This document shows positions 1-7,832 of a stretch of DNA of 64,000 nucleotides, piece by piece (positions within the stretch are counted from its first letter, which is position 1; each line of letters starts with the position of its first letter). The notes below the pieces were generated by a model that saw only the letters and a list, made by a program, of their open reading frames with translations, was not told the DNA's origin and did no database searches. This stretch comes from Hyphomicrobiales bacterium (GTDB taxonomy: Bacteria > Pseudomonadota > Alphaproteobacteria > Rhizobiales > Rhizobiaceae): the NCBI GenBank assembly GCA_900473795.1, contig UCMT01000027.1, positions 1-64,000 of the forward strand, written 5' to 3'. A program made the position numbers and the translations under genes.

Positions 1-48
1 CCAACCTTGCCGCCACAGGATTTGTAGCCGGGTGGGTTCAAGGATGAA

Positions 49-251
49 GTGCGACATGCTAATGATTTCAATGGGTTCCCCTTGGATATTTTGGGATGCT
101 TGGCTGATCGACGCCGCCTCTATCACTTTGTCGAACGCAAAATGCCGATCAAGAAATGGTGCGCCAACTCGGTCGTCATCGCTCGACGACCTATCGCGAG
201 CTTAAACGCAATACGTTCCGGGATTCGGCTGAAGGCACATTGGTCACTTGA
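49..251 (+). pseudogene. IS30-type transposase N-terminal remnant (frameshifted)
   Basis: Positions 100-149 translate as LADRRRLYHFVERKMPI. After a shift of one base near position 150, another frame continues as QEMVRQLGRHRSTTYREL and then KRNTFRD before a TGA at 249-251. Together these match the N-terminal helix-turn-helix of IS30-family transposases, where a DDRRRLYHLVE-like helix is followed by GRHRSTIYRELKRN. No DDE catalytic domain and no terminal inverted repeats are visible, so this is a dead fragment. The start at 49 is only the first possible codon of the open frame. The family name rests on motif memory and not on a database search. Confidence 0.6.
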
Positions 252-326
252 CCGATGGACTCTCGCTGGCAAGTATGGCCGCGACATCATGCTTGGCCTC
301 GCGCAGGCCACACTTCAGGAGAACTC

Positions 327-698
327 ATGTTTGACCACGTCGCATTCGGAGTGAGCGACTATGCAGCGAGCAAAGCGTTTTTCCTCAAGGCACTCGAACC
401 ACTCGGCGTCGCTGTTGTCCTGGAGGGACCGCTCGGTGTCGAGCTTAGCCCAAAGGGTGGTGAGGCTTCATTGTGCCTGTGCCAAACAGAGGAGAAGCCG
501 GCGCATCTTCATTTAGCGTTCACGGCGGAGAATCGCCAGCAAGTCGAAGCTTTCCATCGCGAGGCTCTGGAGGCGGGTGGCAAAGACAATGGTGCGCCTG
601 GTCTGCGCCCACACTACCACGCGAACTACTACGCAGCTTTCGTCATTGGTCCGGACGGGCACAACATCGAAGTGGTTTGCCACAAGCCAGGGCCCTAG
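327..698 (+). CDS. VOC-family (glyoxalase/bleomycin resistance-like) protein
   Basis: This predicts a 123-residue protein of the vicinal oxygen chelate fold, about the usual length for a single-module member. It begins MFDHVAFGVSDYAASKAFF, the standard first beta-alpha unit, with His4 a likely metal ligand. It closes with AFVIGPDGHNIEVVCH, the standard last strand, where the Glu is another likely ligand. The ATG at 327 was chosen over an upstream in-frame ATG at 255 because AGGAGA lies just before it at 317-322 and the fold starts there. The reaction cannot be read from sequence: relatives include glyoxalases, dioxygenases and drug-binding proteins. It sits alone between two decayed genes, which suggests a small accessory region. 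Confidence 0.8.
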   Translation: MFDHVAFGVSDYAASKAFFLKALEPLGVAVVLEGPLGVELSPKGGEASLCLCQTEEKPAHLHLAFTAENRQQVEAFHREALEAGGKDNGAPGLRPHYHANYYAAFVIGPDGHNIEVVCHKPGP

Positions 699-940
699 CC
701 CTTCCATCGAGGGACGAACTTCGGTCGCTGGACGCGTCGTAAACGGCAACGCCGGGGGTGACGCACGGCAGAACGGCACCTTGCGTGCTGCAACGAACGC
801 CACGATCCATGAGTCCGTCGACGAGATCGCCGCCCAATGCGCCGCCGCGAACCCGAAACGCCACGATTATAACCGATAAATTGCGTGTCGTTACAAATGC
901 CTATACCGATGAGTTATAGCCTCACCTGAAGAAATCCTTG
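699..940. other. Gap with no recognisable gene
   Basis: This stretch lies between the VOC gene and the oxidase remnant. I see no coding frame with family similarity, no clear terminator hairpin with a T-run, and no repeat. It is probably the worn-out upstream part of the following pseudogene or plain spacer. Confidence 0.4.
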
Positions 941-1360
941 GTCCCGGTCTATAGCTCCATCATGGCGACCGAGCCCCTGCCCGACCACCTTGCGGCGCCG
1001 CATCCTGCCACAACGTCCTCTGCTTTATGAAAGCGGCCACATCACCGTCTATCATCGCCTCGACGCTCAGAACCGGCTGCTGATGGGCGGGCGTGGACCT
1101 CAACGTGCGCGGGATCGCAAGACTGCCGCGCTGGACTATCTCAAGCGCTATGCGGAACGCCTATGGCGCGAGCTTGCTGCGGCCCGCTCAACGCATGCCT
1201 GGCCGAACGTCTGGCGAACGGCCCGCAAGCGCTGTTCGATCTTCCAGTGAGCGATCCGGCCCAAGCGCTTTCACGCCTTCTGGCCGGTCGGGGTTCACGC
1301 GGCGATGCTGTGGGGGCGGCTGAAGGGCCGTTTTGCCGGGGATCACGGACAGTTGATATC
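941..1360 (+). pseudogene. FAD-dependent oxidoreductase (DAO family) remnant
   Basis: Three pieces of one protein appear in different frames. From 941 the frame reads VPVYSSIMATEPLPDHL. From about 990 another frame reads LLYESGHITVYHRLDAQNRL followed by LMGGRGPQ, then YAERLWREL. From 1269 a further frame reads FHAFWPVGVHAAMLWGRLKG. These are the central and C-terminal signatures of DAO-type glycine/amine oxidases such as the PuuB/OrdL group (ATEPLP, RLLMGGRG, and a C-terminal FHxFWPxGV near the end). The FAD-binding N-terminus and much of the C-terminal region are missing. The gene is disrupted by at least two frame changes and deletions, so it is not functional. Frame boundaries are approximate. 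Confidence 0.6.
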
Positions 1361-1503
1361 TCATTCACAATATCAGATATTATTTATAACAATCTGATTT
1401 TATTCATTTAAATAAAATTATTGTGTGAGAATTGAAAATTGAACGAGAAACCACCGCTGGTCTATCAGCGTAGCATATTCGTGATCAGCAAGGAGACGGG
1501 TCG

Positions 1504-1920
1504 ATGATCCCATGGAAAGCCTGTGCATGCATTGCAGTCTTGACCGTTGCACCGCTGGCCCGGGCGGCGGAACCGGTCGATACGGCCCAGTCGATCATCC
1601 AGAGCCAAATCGAGGCGTTCCTCAACGATGATGCAGAGACGGCCTATTCCTTCGCCTCGCCGCAGATCAAGGGAAAGTTCCCCGACAAGAGCATCTTCTT
1701 CGACATGGTGAAGCGCGGCTATGCCCCTGTCTACCGGCCGGGCAATTTCGCCTCCGGACGCAGCAAGGTCGAAGGCGATACGGTGGTGCAGGAAGTGCTG
1801 ATCTCGGGACCGGACGGCAAGGACTGGACGGCGCTTTACTTCCTCGTCAAGCAGCCGGACGGCAGCTACAAGATCAACGGGGTGCAGATGCTGCAGCAGG
1901 CACCCGGTCCCGAAATCTAG
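1504..1920 (+). CDS. Exported DUF4864-domain protein
   Basis: The 138-residue product has an N-terminal signal peptide (MIPWKACACIAVLTVAPLARAAEP, cleavage probably after ALARAA at about residue 22) and a body resembling DUF4864. The body has an opening helix with QSIIQSQIEAFLNDD, then AYSFASPQIKGKF and a strand-rich end. The fold is likely NTF2/SnoaL-like and its role is unknown. The ATG is supported by AGGAGA at 1491-1496, eight bases upstream. An AT-rich stretch at about 1375-1435 probably contains the promoter. The gene converges on tgt with only 12 bases between the stop codons and no hairpin between them. It marks the edge between the decayed DNA to its left and conserved core genes to its right. 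Confidence 0.75.
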   Translation: MIPWKACACIAVLTVAPLARAAEPVDTAQSIIQSQIEAFLNDDAETAYSFASPQIKGKFPDKSIFFDMVKRGYAPVYRPGNFASGRSKVEGDTVVQEVLISGPDGKDWTALYFLVKQPDGSYKINGVQMLQQAPGPEI

Positions 1921-1932
1921 CTGATCCCCGGC

Positions 1933-3072
1933 TCAGGCGGCCTGCTTGGCTTCGGCCTCGCCCCGCGCCCAGGCATCCTGCGTCTCCGCCATGAAATCGG
2001 CATAACGCCCCTGCTCTATCGCCTGGCGGATGCCCGCCATCAGATCCTGATAGTAGGACAGGTTGTTCCAGGTCAGAAGCATGCCGCCAAGCGACTCGTT
2101 CGAGCGCACCAGGTGATGCAGGTAGGCGCGCGAGTAATCACGCGACGCCGGGCAGGAAGACTGGTCATCCAGCGGCCGCATATCTTCGGCGTGACGGGCG
2201 TTGCGCATGTTGATGCGGCCGTGGCGGGTGAAGGCGAGACCGTGACGACCAGAACGGGTCGGCATGACGCAGTCGAACATGTCGATGCCCCGCGCGACCG
2301 ATTTCAGGATGTCGTCCGGCGTGCCGACGCCCATCAGGTAACGGGGTTTCTCCGTCGGCAGATGCGGGCAGGTCGTGTCGATCATGTCGAGCATCACCGC
2401 CTGCGGCTCGCCGACGGCAAGGCCGCCGATGGCATAGCCCTTGAGGCCAAGCCCCGACAGCGCCTCCGCCGAACGCTCGCGCAGTGCTGGGATGTCTCCG
2501 CCCTGAACGATGCCGAACATCGCCTTGCCCGGTTGATCGCCAAAGGCGGCCTTGCAGCGCTCGGCCCAGCGGAACGACATTTCCATCGCCCGCTCGATTT
2601 CCTTCGGCTCGGCCGGCAGACGGATGCATTCGTCGAGCTGCATCTGGATGTCGCTGCCGAGCAGCCCCTGGATCTCAATGGAGCGCTCCGGCGACATGTG
2701 ATGCAGCGAGCCATCGACATGGCTCTTGAAGGTCACGCCCTTCTCGTCGAGCTTGCGCAGGCCGGAGAGCGACATGACCTGGAAACCGCCCGAATCGGTG
2801 AGGATCGGATAGGGCCAGCGGATCAGCTCGTGCAGGCCGCCGAGCCTGGCGACGCGCTCCGCCCCCGGCCGCAACATCAGATGATAGGTGTTGCCAAGGA
2901 TGATGTCGGCGCCGAGATCGCGCACCTGGTCGAGATACATCGCCTTGACGGTACCGACCGTGCCGACCGGCATGAAGGCGGGCGTACGGATCTCGCCCCG
3001 CGGCATCGATACCGTGCCGCGGCGAGCCTTTCCGTCGGTGGCCAGAAGATTGAACTGAAACGTCTCGGTCAT
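1933..3072 (-). CDS. tgt: tRNA-guanine transglycosylase
   Basis: Tgt exchanges guanine-34 of GUN-anticodon tRNAs for preQ1, the first tRNA-level step of queuosine synthesis. The protein has 379 residues (E. coli about 375). Visible features are LTDSGGFQ around Asp93 (general base/acid in the family), [15 protein letters not shown], and MFDCVMPTR with the nucleophilic Asp at 267. The zinc site is unusual. Aligned to the E. coli C-x-C-x2-C region, this protein has Ser305, Cys307 and Ser310, and the distal His is Asn336 (LLTWNNL), so three of four classical ligands are absent. The surrounding [10 protein letters not shown] is intact and the frame is clean, so it looks functional. It overlaps the queA stop by four bases and is the last gene of the coaD-ppi-ppi-queA-tgt cluster. 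Confidence 0.96.
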   Translation of the reverse strand: MTETFQFNLLATDGKARRGTVSMPRGEIRTPAFMPVGTVGTVKAMYLDQVRDLGADIILGNTYHLMLRPGAERVARLGGLHELIRWPYPILTDSGGFQVMSLSGLRKLDEKGVTFKSHVDGSLHHMSPERSIEIQGLLGSDIQMQLDECIRLPAEPKEIERAMEMSFRWAERCKAAFGDQPGKAMFGIVQGGDIPALRERSAEALSGLGLKGYAIGGLAVGEPQAVMLDMIDTTCPHLPTEKPRYLMGVGTPDDILKSVARGIDMFDCVMPTRSGRHGLAFTRHGRINMRNARHAEDMRPLDDQSSCPASRDYSRAYLHHLVRSNESLGGMLLTWNNLSYYQDLMAGIRQAIEQGRYADFMAETQDAWARGEAEAKQAA

Positions 3073-4154
3073 GGATTATCCCGGAAAAGCAGGCTGGAAT
3101 CGCCGTAGGAATAGAAGCGGTAGCCATGGTCGATGGCGTGGGCATAGGCGCGCCGCATCGTCTCAAGGCCGCTGAAGGCCGACACGAGCATGAAGAGCGT
3201 CGATTTCGGCAGATGGAAATTGGTCATCAGCACATCGACGGCGCGGAAGCGGTAGCCGGGCGTGATGAAGATGCCGGTCGGCCCCGACCACGGCGCGATC
3301 TCGCCATTTTCACGGGCAGCACTTTCGACCAGCCGCAGCGACGTCGTGCCGACGCAGACGATGCGCCCGCCCCTCGCCTTCACCGCATTCAATCGCTCGG
3401 CCACGTCGGCGGCGACATGGCCGATTTCCTCGTGCATGACGTGATCGTCCGTGTCATCGACCTTCATCGGCAGGAAGGTGCCCGCCCCGACATGAAGCGT
3501 GACGAAGTGACGTTCGACGCCGATCGCGTCCAGGGCGGCAAAGAGCCGGTCGGTGAAGTGCAGACCTGCCGTGGGTGCTGCGACGGCGCCCTGCTCGCGC
3601 GCATAGACCGTCTGGTAGTCCGTGCGGTCCCTCTCATCCTCCGGGCGTTTGGAGGCGATATAGGGCGGCAGCGGGACATGGCCGACGGCAAGGATCGCTT
3701 CGTCGAGCGCAGGACCGGACAGATCGAAGCGCAATGTCACCTCGCCCGCCTCACCCTTTTCCTCGACGGTGGCGTCGAGCGAGCCCAGCAGGCAGGTGTT
3801 CGAGCCATGACCGAACTCGATGCGGTCACCGGGTTTCAAGCGTTTGGCGGGCCGCGCAAAGGCCTTCCAGCGATCGGGCGCCGCGCGCATGTGGAGCGTC
3901 AGGGAGACTTCGGTCACGACATCTTCGCCGCGCCGGCGCAGCCCTTCCAATTGAGCTGGGATAACCTTGGTATCGTTGAAGACCAGCGCATCGCCCGGGC
4001 GCAGGAAGGACGGCAAGTCCAGCACACCATGGTCGGCCAGAGGCTCCAGCCGTTGCGGCTGGACGACAAGCATGCGCGCGCTGTCGCGCGGGCTCGCAGG
4101 CCTGAGCGCAATATTTTCCTCGGGGAGATCGAAATCGAACAGGTCGACGCGCAT
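3069..4154 (-). CDS. queA: S-adenosylmethionine:tRNA ribosyltransferase-isomerase
   Basis: QueA transfers and rearranges the ribosyl group of SAM onto preQ1-tRNA to give epoxyqueuosine-tRNA, directly after the Tgt step. The 361-residue protein starts [13 protein letters not shown], matching the family N-terminus. It contains [28 protein letters not shown] and [16 protein letters not shown], all typical. The ATG at 4154 was chosen over an adjacent TTG at 4157, which would add one residue. Its stop overlaps the tgt start by four bases, which implies translational coupling of successive enzymes of one pathway. The 79-base gap to the upstream cyclophilin gene shows no clear terminator, so co-transcription from further upstream is likely. 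Confidence 0.96.
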   Translation of the reverse strand: MRVDLFDFDLPEENIALRPASPRDSARMLVVQPQRLEPLADHGVLDLPSFLRPGDALVFNDTKVIPAQLEGLRRRGEDVVTEVSLTLHMRAAPDRWKAFARPAKRLKPGDRIEFGHGSNTCLLGSLDATVEEKGEAGEVTLRFDLSGPALDEAILAVGHVPLPPYIASKRPEDERDRTDYQTVYAREQGAVAAPTAGLHFTDRLFAALDAIGVERHFVTLHVGAGTFLPMKVDDTDDHVMHEEIGHVAADVAERLNAVKARGGRIVCVGTTSLRLVESAARENGEIAPWSGPTGIFITPGYRFRAVDVLMTNFHLPKSTLFMLVSAFSGLETMRRAYAHAIDHGYRFYSYGDSSLLFRDNP

Positions 4155-4233
4155 CAACAGTCTTCTTTAAACGGCAAACCCGCCCCGGCGCCCTGTTCGG
4201 GCGATCCGGGACGGGTTGTTGCATTAGCCTAGA

Positions 4234-4743
4234 TCAGGCGTTGGCGGCAAGTTTCATCGAAACAATGCTGTCAGGATCCTTGACCGGCTCGCCGCGCTTG
4301 ATCTTGTCGACATTTTCCATGCCGGAGATGACCTGGCCCCAGACGGAATACTGCTTGTTGAGCCATGGGCTGTCGGCGAAGCAGATGAAGAACTGCGAAT
4401 TGGCCGAGTTCGGCATCTGGCTGCGGGCCATGGAGCAGGTGCCGCGAACGTGCGACGTGTTGGAAAACTCTGCCTTGAGGTCGGGCTTGGACGAACCGCC
4501 CATGCCGGCGCGAGCCGGGTTGAAGCTTTCGCTGCCCTTCTTGCCGTACTGCACGTCGCCCGTCTGCGCCATGAAATCGTTGATGACGCGATGGAACACG
4601 ACGCCGTCATAGGCGCCTTCGGCGCACAGTTCCTTGATGCGGGCGACGTGGCCGGGTGCCAAGTCCGGCAGAAGCTGGATGACAACCTGGCCTTGAGTGG
4701 TTTCCATGATGATGGTGTTTTCCGGATCCTTGATCTCGGTCAT
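4234..4743 (-). CDS. ppiB: Cytoplasmic cyclophilin-type peptidyl-prolyl isomerase
   Basis: This 169-residue cyclophilin catalyses cis-trans isomerisation of X-Pro bonds. It has no signal peptide (it starts MTEIKDPENTIIMETTQG), so it should be cytoplasmic. Active-site signatures are FHRVINDFMAQTGD, containing the catalytic Arg, and GTCSMARSQMPNSANSQFFI, containing the Gln/Phe pair. A short GKKGSESFNPARAGMGG insertion is the divergent type common in alphaproteobacterial cyclophilins. It lies 26 bases downstream of a second, secreted cyclophilin to which it is closely similar along its whole length. The pair looks like a tandem duplication that split between two compartments. The ppiB symbol is by analogy to the cytoplasmic E. 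coli enzyme. Confidence 0.93.
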   Translation of the reverse strand: MTEIKDPENTIIMETTQGQVVIQLLPDLAPGHVARIKELCAEGAYDGVVFHRVINDFMAQTGDVQYGKKGSESFNPARAGMGGSSKPDLKAEFSNTSHVRGTCSMARSQMPNSANSQFFICFADSPWLNKQYSVWGQVISGMENVDKIKRGEPVKDPDSIVSMKLAANA

Positions 4744-4769
4744 GGCATTTCTCCTTGTTGGAACTCAGT

Positions 4770-5339
4770 TTACTTGCCGACCTTGACGCTGATCATGCGG
4801 TCGGGATCGGTGACGGAACCGTTGTTGGCCTCGTCGCCCATCTTGATCTTGTCGACATTCTCCATGCCCTCGACGACCTTTCCGACGACCGTGTACTGGC
4901 CGTTCAGGAAGGAGCCGGGCGCGAACATGATGAAGAACTGCGAATTGGCGGAATTCGGATCCTGGCTGCGGGCCATGCCGACCGTGCCGCGATCGAAGGG
5001 AACCTGGGAGAACTCGGCTTCGATATCCGGCTTGGACGAGCCGCCCATGCCGGCCATCTCCGGCTTGAAGTCCTTTTCCATATTGCCGTACTGAACGTCG
5101 CCGGTCTGGGCCATGAAGCCCTTGATCACGCGGTGGAAGGCGACGTTGTTGTATTCGCCGGCCTCCGCCAGTTCCTTGATGCGGGCAACGTGCTTCGGTG
5201 CGACATCAGGCAGAAGTTCGATCACCACCGGACCGTCCTTGAGCTGGATGGTGAGGTATTCCTTGGCCTGGGCAAAGGCGTTGCCGGTCAGCGAGGCAAG
5301 GGCAACGGCGCCTGCGAAAGCGAGGTGGAGGATTTTCAT
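4770..5339 (-). CDS. ppiA: Periplasmic cyclophilin-type peptidyl-prolyl isomerase
   Basis: This 189-residue cyclophilin begins with a clear signal peptide (MKILHLAFAGAVALASLTGN, with cleavage after NAFA near residue 23), so it acts in the periplasm on exported proteins. FHRVIKGFMAQTGD and GTVGMARSQDPNSANSQFF carry the catalytic residues. Its mature domain is very similar to the cytoplasmic cyclophilin encoded immediately downstream. It follows coaD by 32 bases in the same direction and is probably in the same operon. The symbol is assigned by analogy with the exported E. coli PpiA and not by proven orthology. Confidence 0.93.
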   Translation of the reverse strand: MKILHLAFAGAVALASLTGNAFAQAKEYLTIQLKDGPVVIELLPDVAPKHVARIKELAEAGEYNNVAFHRVIKGFMAQTGDVQYGNMEKDFKPEMAGMGGSSKPDIEAEFSQVPFDRGTVGMARSQDPNSANSQFFIMFAPGSFLNGQYTVVGKVVEGMENVDKIKMGDEANNGSVTDPDRMISVKVGK

Positions 5340-5371
5340 GATAGCTCCCGTGATAGAAATGAATAAACGCG

Positions 5372-5866
5372 TCAGGGCTTGCGTTTGGCGCTCAGCGCCC
5401 GGTGAACCGCCTTGGGCACGAAGGCGCTGACATCGCCGCCCATTGCCGCGATCTGGCGGACCAATGTGGCGGTAATGGGCCGCGAGGCCGTGCCGGCCGG
5501 TAGAAACAGGGTCTGGATGTCGGGCGCCATCTGCCGGTTCATGCCCGCCATCTGCATCTCATAGTCGAGATCAGTGCCGTCGCGCAGGCCGCGGACCAGC
5601 AGCGAGGCACCGTGCTGGCGCGCAGCATCCACCACCAGATTGTCGAATGAAACGATCGAGATATCACCCGCTCTCTCGGGAAGGAGCTCGCGCAGCGACT
5701 GACGGATGAGATCGGCCCGCTCATCAAAGGTAAACAGCGGTGCCTTGCCCGGATGGATACCGATCGCGACGATCACTTTCGGCGCCACGTTCAGCGACTG
5801 GACAAGCACGTCGAGATGTCCGTTCGTCATGGGATCGAAGGAGCCGGGATAAAAAGCTGTGATCAT
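5372..5866 (-). CDS. coaD: Phosphopantetheine adenylyltransferase
   Basis: CoaD makes dephospho-CoA from ATP and 4'-phosphopantetheine, the penultimate step of coenzyme A synthesis in the cytoplasm. The 164-residue product starts at an ATG giving [19 protein letters not shown], with the nucleotidyltransferase NGHLD (T/HxGH-type) motif at residues 15-19. [19 protein letters not shown] and the C-terminal [19 protein letters not shown] complete the active site. The frame extends to an ATG at 5899 that would add eleven residues. I prefer 5866 because CoaD proteins normally begin right at this strand. The upstream gap (5867-6090) contains the start region of this minus-strand cluster and, on the other strand, the small-protein promoter. 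Confidence 0.95.
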   Translation of the reverse strand: MITAFYPGSFDPMTNGHLDVLVQSLNVAPKVIVAIGIHPGKAPLFTFDERADLIRQSLRELLPERAGDISIVSFDNLVVDAARQHGASLLVRGLRDGTDLDYEMQMAGMNRQMAPDIQTLFLPAGTASRPITATLVRQIAAMGGDVSAFVPKAVHRALSAKRKP

Positions 5867-6041
5867 CGCGCCTGTTTCCATTTCGAAGCCTTTTGTCACG
5901 GACCGCGCACAATCGCAAGGGAGGCCGCAAACGGCGAAGCGGGTGTTCCCCCGGAAACAGCGGATGGTCCGGATGAATACTAAATGAATGTAACGTTCAA
6001 GGCTGCTTCAGACGGGATTGAGTATCTGAACAGATACGAAT

Positions 6042-6067
6042 GGAACTTTTTTTAGAATGCGGCCGTT
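6042..6067 (+). promoter_or_regulatory. EcfG/RpoE2-type general stress promoter
   Basis: GGAAC at 6042-6046 and CGTT at 6064-6067 are separated by exactly 17 bases. GGAAC-N16/17-CGTT is the known alphaproteobacterial EcfG (S. meliloti RpoE2) consensus. Transcription would start near 6074, leaving a leader of about 17 bases before the ATG at 6091, with AAAGGA at 6077-6082. No similar element was found in the other intergenic gaps I checked by eye. Confidence 0.75.
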
Positions 6068-6090
6068 ACTCAGCTGAAAGGATCACGGCT

Positions 6091-6216
6091 ATGGCACTTG
6101 TTCTACTTCTTTCCATGATCATGTTTTTCGCCATGCTGTTTGCAACCGCAAACGCAATCAGAAACGAAGTACGGATAGAGCGCGCAGACGCCTTGCGTGA
6201 TCGTCTGACGAAATAA
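6091..6216 (+). CDS. 41-residue single-span membrane protein
   Basis: The translation begins MALVLLLSMIMFFAMLFATA, one hydrophobic span with N-terminal anchoring. It ends with a charged cytoplasmic-looking tail (RNEVRIERADALRDRLTK). A ribosome-binding site AAAGGA lies eight bases before the ATG. The EcfG-type promoter ends 23 bases upstream, so the gene is probably induced in the general stress response. Its stop codon is followed directly by the ribosome-binding site of a second small gene. I do not recognise the family. Its size, fold and regulation resemble small stress-induced membrane proteins that modulate larger partners, but that is inference. Confidence 0.7.
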   Translation: MALVLLLSMIMFFAMLFATANAIRNEVRIERADALRDRLTK

Positions 6217-6227
6217 GGAATTTCGCC

Positions 6228-6368
6228 ATGGCTATCACGATGATGCTCATATCGGCAGTGATCAGTATTGTATTCCTCGTCGATTTCGCCCGAACCATTC
6301 TCGACCTTCAGCGTGACCGGGTTGCCATGAAGGACAGCAGCCAGAATGCCGGCGGATTCGGCGTCTGA
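6228..6368 (+). CDS. 46-residue single-span membrane protein
   Basis: The translation begins MAITMMLISAVISIVFLVDF, a single transmembrane helix, followed by a charged segment ARTILDLQRDRVAMKD and a Gly-rich end. The ribosome-binding site AAGGAA at 6215-6220 overlaps the stop codon of the preceding small gene, so the two are translationally linked. A strong hairpin with a T-run follows at 6421-6455, closing a two-gene unit that starts at the EcfG-type promoter. No family is recognised. Its 3' end overlaps, on the other strand, the end of a doubtful reading frame at 6308-6772. Confidence 0.65.
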   Translation: MAITMMLISAVISIVFLVDFARTILDLQRDRVAMKDSSQNAGGFGV

Positions 6369-6772
6369 CGCATTGAAAGCTCCCCGACGACAGCAGCCAC
6401 CTCCAGTGCCGCTGAATTGAAAACCGGACGGTTCCCCTGCCAGTCCGGTTTTTCTTTGCCCTGAGCGCGGCTATCCAATCCGCGGTAGCTGAGACAGCCG
6501 CCGCGTCTCGCTGGAAACACGAGAGGAACACCTGCCGCGTATAGCCTGCCGACATAACCCGCCTCATCGCTGGCCAGTATGGCAAAATAGCTGTTCCATT
6601 TCAGGATGGTGATGCCCGCCGGCAGCTGCCCGGCGGCAAGGTGGCGATCGGGAAACAGCACCAGCGCGCCAGGCGCCTGTTCGGTCACACGAAACACCGC
6701 CGCCATCGCACCATACCAGAGAAGGACGATGGCGGTGGCCGTCGCAACGAGCCTGGCAGCTCTAGTAATCAA
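6308..6772 (-). CDS. Possible small membrane protein, last gene of the flavin oxidase operon
   Basis: An open frame continues directly from the preceding gene. A TTG at 6772 overlaps the end of that gene by 11 bases, giving 154 residues with an N-terminal hydrophobic span (VATATAIVLLWYGAMAAVF) and then a soluble part with QLPAGITILKWNSYFAILA. The codon pattern of the first 100 residues looks genuine. The last 50 residues run through the bidirectional terminator at 6421-6455 and then over the small gene on the other strand, which is odd for a real gene. Either the true 3' end is shorter and mutated, or the terminator acts only on the other strand. No family is recognised. Confidence 0.4.
   Translation of the reverse strand: MITRAARLVATATAIVLLWYGAMAAVFRVTEQAPGALVLFPDRHLAAGQLPAGITILKWNSYFAILASDEAGYVGRLYAAGVPLVFPARRGGCLSYRGLDSRAQGKEKPDWQGNRPVFNSAALEVAAVVGELSMRQTPNPPAFWLLSFMATRSR
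6421..6455 (+). terminator. Intrinsic terminator of the small-protein unit
   Basis: AAACCGGAC (6421-6429) pairs perfectly with GTCCGGTTT (6443-6451) around a 13-base loop, and TTCTTT follows. The reverse strand also has a T-rich exit, so it may work for the minus-strand oxidase operon too. Confidence 0.8.
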
Positions 6773-7832
6773 AGACGTGTTCCACACCCGGATCGGCCAA
6801 GGTGCGCAGCAAGGTCGCCAGTTCGCTGACCTCGAGGGCGACCAGCAACCGGCCGCCGCCAAAACCGTCCCGCCGGACGCGGGCAATGACGGTGCCCGGC
6901 AGGCCGGTCAGCGGCTGGTCAGGATTCTCTGTGACCGAAACCATGATGTCGTCATTGCCGGCGATCTCGCGGATCGCGCCACCTTTCTGCGCGATCTCGA
7001 CGAGGATCCTGGTGAACAGGTCATAGCGCGGCGTTTCTATTTCGACGCCGCCGCCATTTTCCCCGATTACTTTCACCCACGGGATCTTCGCCAGTTCGCT
7101 TGAGGTCAAACCACCGACGACGCTGCGGATTTCAAGCTGCGCTACCCCGGTGGTGCCGGCGACGGCGTCGGCGATCAACCCGGCGTAGAGCGTCTTCGCC
7201 CACCATTCGGTTCCGAGTGCAAAGCGGCGCTCCCGGCTGCGCAGGGGATCGGTGTCCGGCGCCTCGTCGAGTTTCCTTATCTGGCTGTCGAACGGATATT
7301 TGTACCAGGGGGTCTGACGCAGGAAGGCGGCGTACTCGACGGCCATCCCGGCAGCCACCTGGTCCTGGGGTGTTTTCTTCTCGCCGCGCAGCATCGCCGT
7401 CAGTCGGCCGATCGTTTCCTCGTAAGCCGCCTTGAGCGCCATTTCGAGCGTGAAGCTGACGCCGATCGTGTGGATCGTCATGCGCGTGGCGGAATCGGCG
7501 CCGCCATGCGCATCAGCAACCTTCGTCAGTGCGCAGGCCGACGTCCAGAAGCCCTTGACGCTCGAGAAATAGTCGAACGCATATTCATCGCCGGTCTTCA
7601 GCGTTTGCGCCAACCCGTCATAGGCATAGACGATGTGCCATTCCGGATAGGTCAGGAAGGTATTGGCTTCGCGCCGGTGAAAGGCAGCATCCTTGATGAG
7701 CGGCGTGTAGGCTTGTTCCGTCCCTTCACCGTGGCAGAAGGCCTCTATATAGGCGACGGGGCTCAAGAGCAGCATCACTGCCAGCAGCATCGCCGCGAGG
7801 CTCCATTTGAGGAGCTTCCAAACCACGCGCAT
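6762..7832 (-). CDS. Membrane-anchored protein of unknown function
   Basis: The 356-residue product starts MRVVWKLLKWSLAAMLLAVM, one N-terminal membrane anchor (about residues 8-30). A large domain follows that appears soluble and extracytoplasmic, with recurring aromatic motifs such as TYPEWHIVYAYD, FDYFSSVKGFW, QTPWYKYPF and GTEWWAKTLYAG. I do not recognise the family. Its ATG overlaps the stop codon of the upstream gene by one base (TGATG), which indicates translational coupling. It is the third member of an operon headed by a Tat-exported flavin oxidase, so it may hold or organise a membrane redox complex. That role is inferred only from context. The start was chosen for the overlap and the anchor; the longer open frame upstream lies inside the neighbouring gene. 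Confidence 0.75.
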   Translation of the reverse strand: MRVVWKLLKWSLAAMLLAVMLLLSPVAYIEAFCHGEGTEQAYTPLIKDAAFHRREANTFLTYPEWHIVYAYDGLAQTLKTGDEYAFDYFSSVKGFWTSACALTKVADAHGGADSATRMTIHTIGVSFTLEMALKAAYEETIGRLTAMLRGEKKTPQDQVAAGMAVEYAAFLRQTPWYKYPFDSQIRKLDEAPDTDPLRSRERRFALGTEWWAKTLYAGLIADAVAGTTGVAQLEIRSVVGGLTSSELAKIPWVKVIGENGGGVEIETPRYDLFTRILVEIAQKGGAIREIAGNDDIMVSVTENPDQPLTGLPGTVIARVRRDGFGGGRLLVALEVSELATLLRTLADPGVEHVFDY

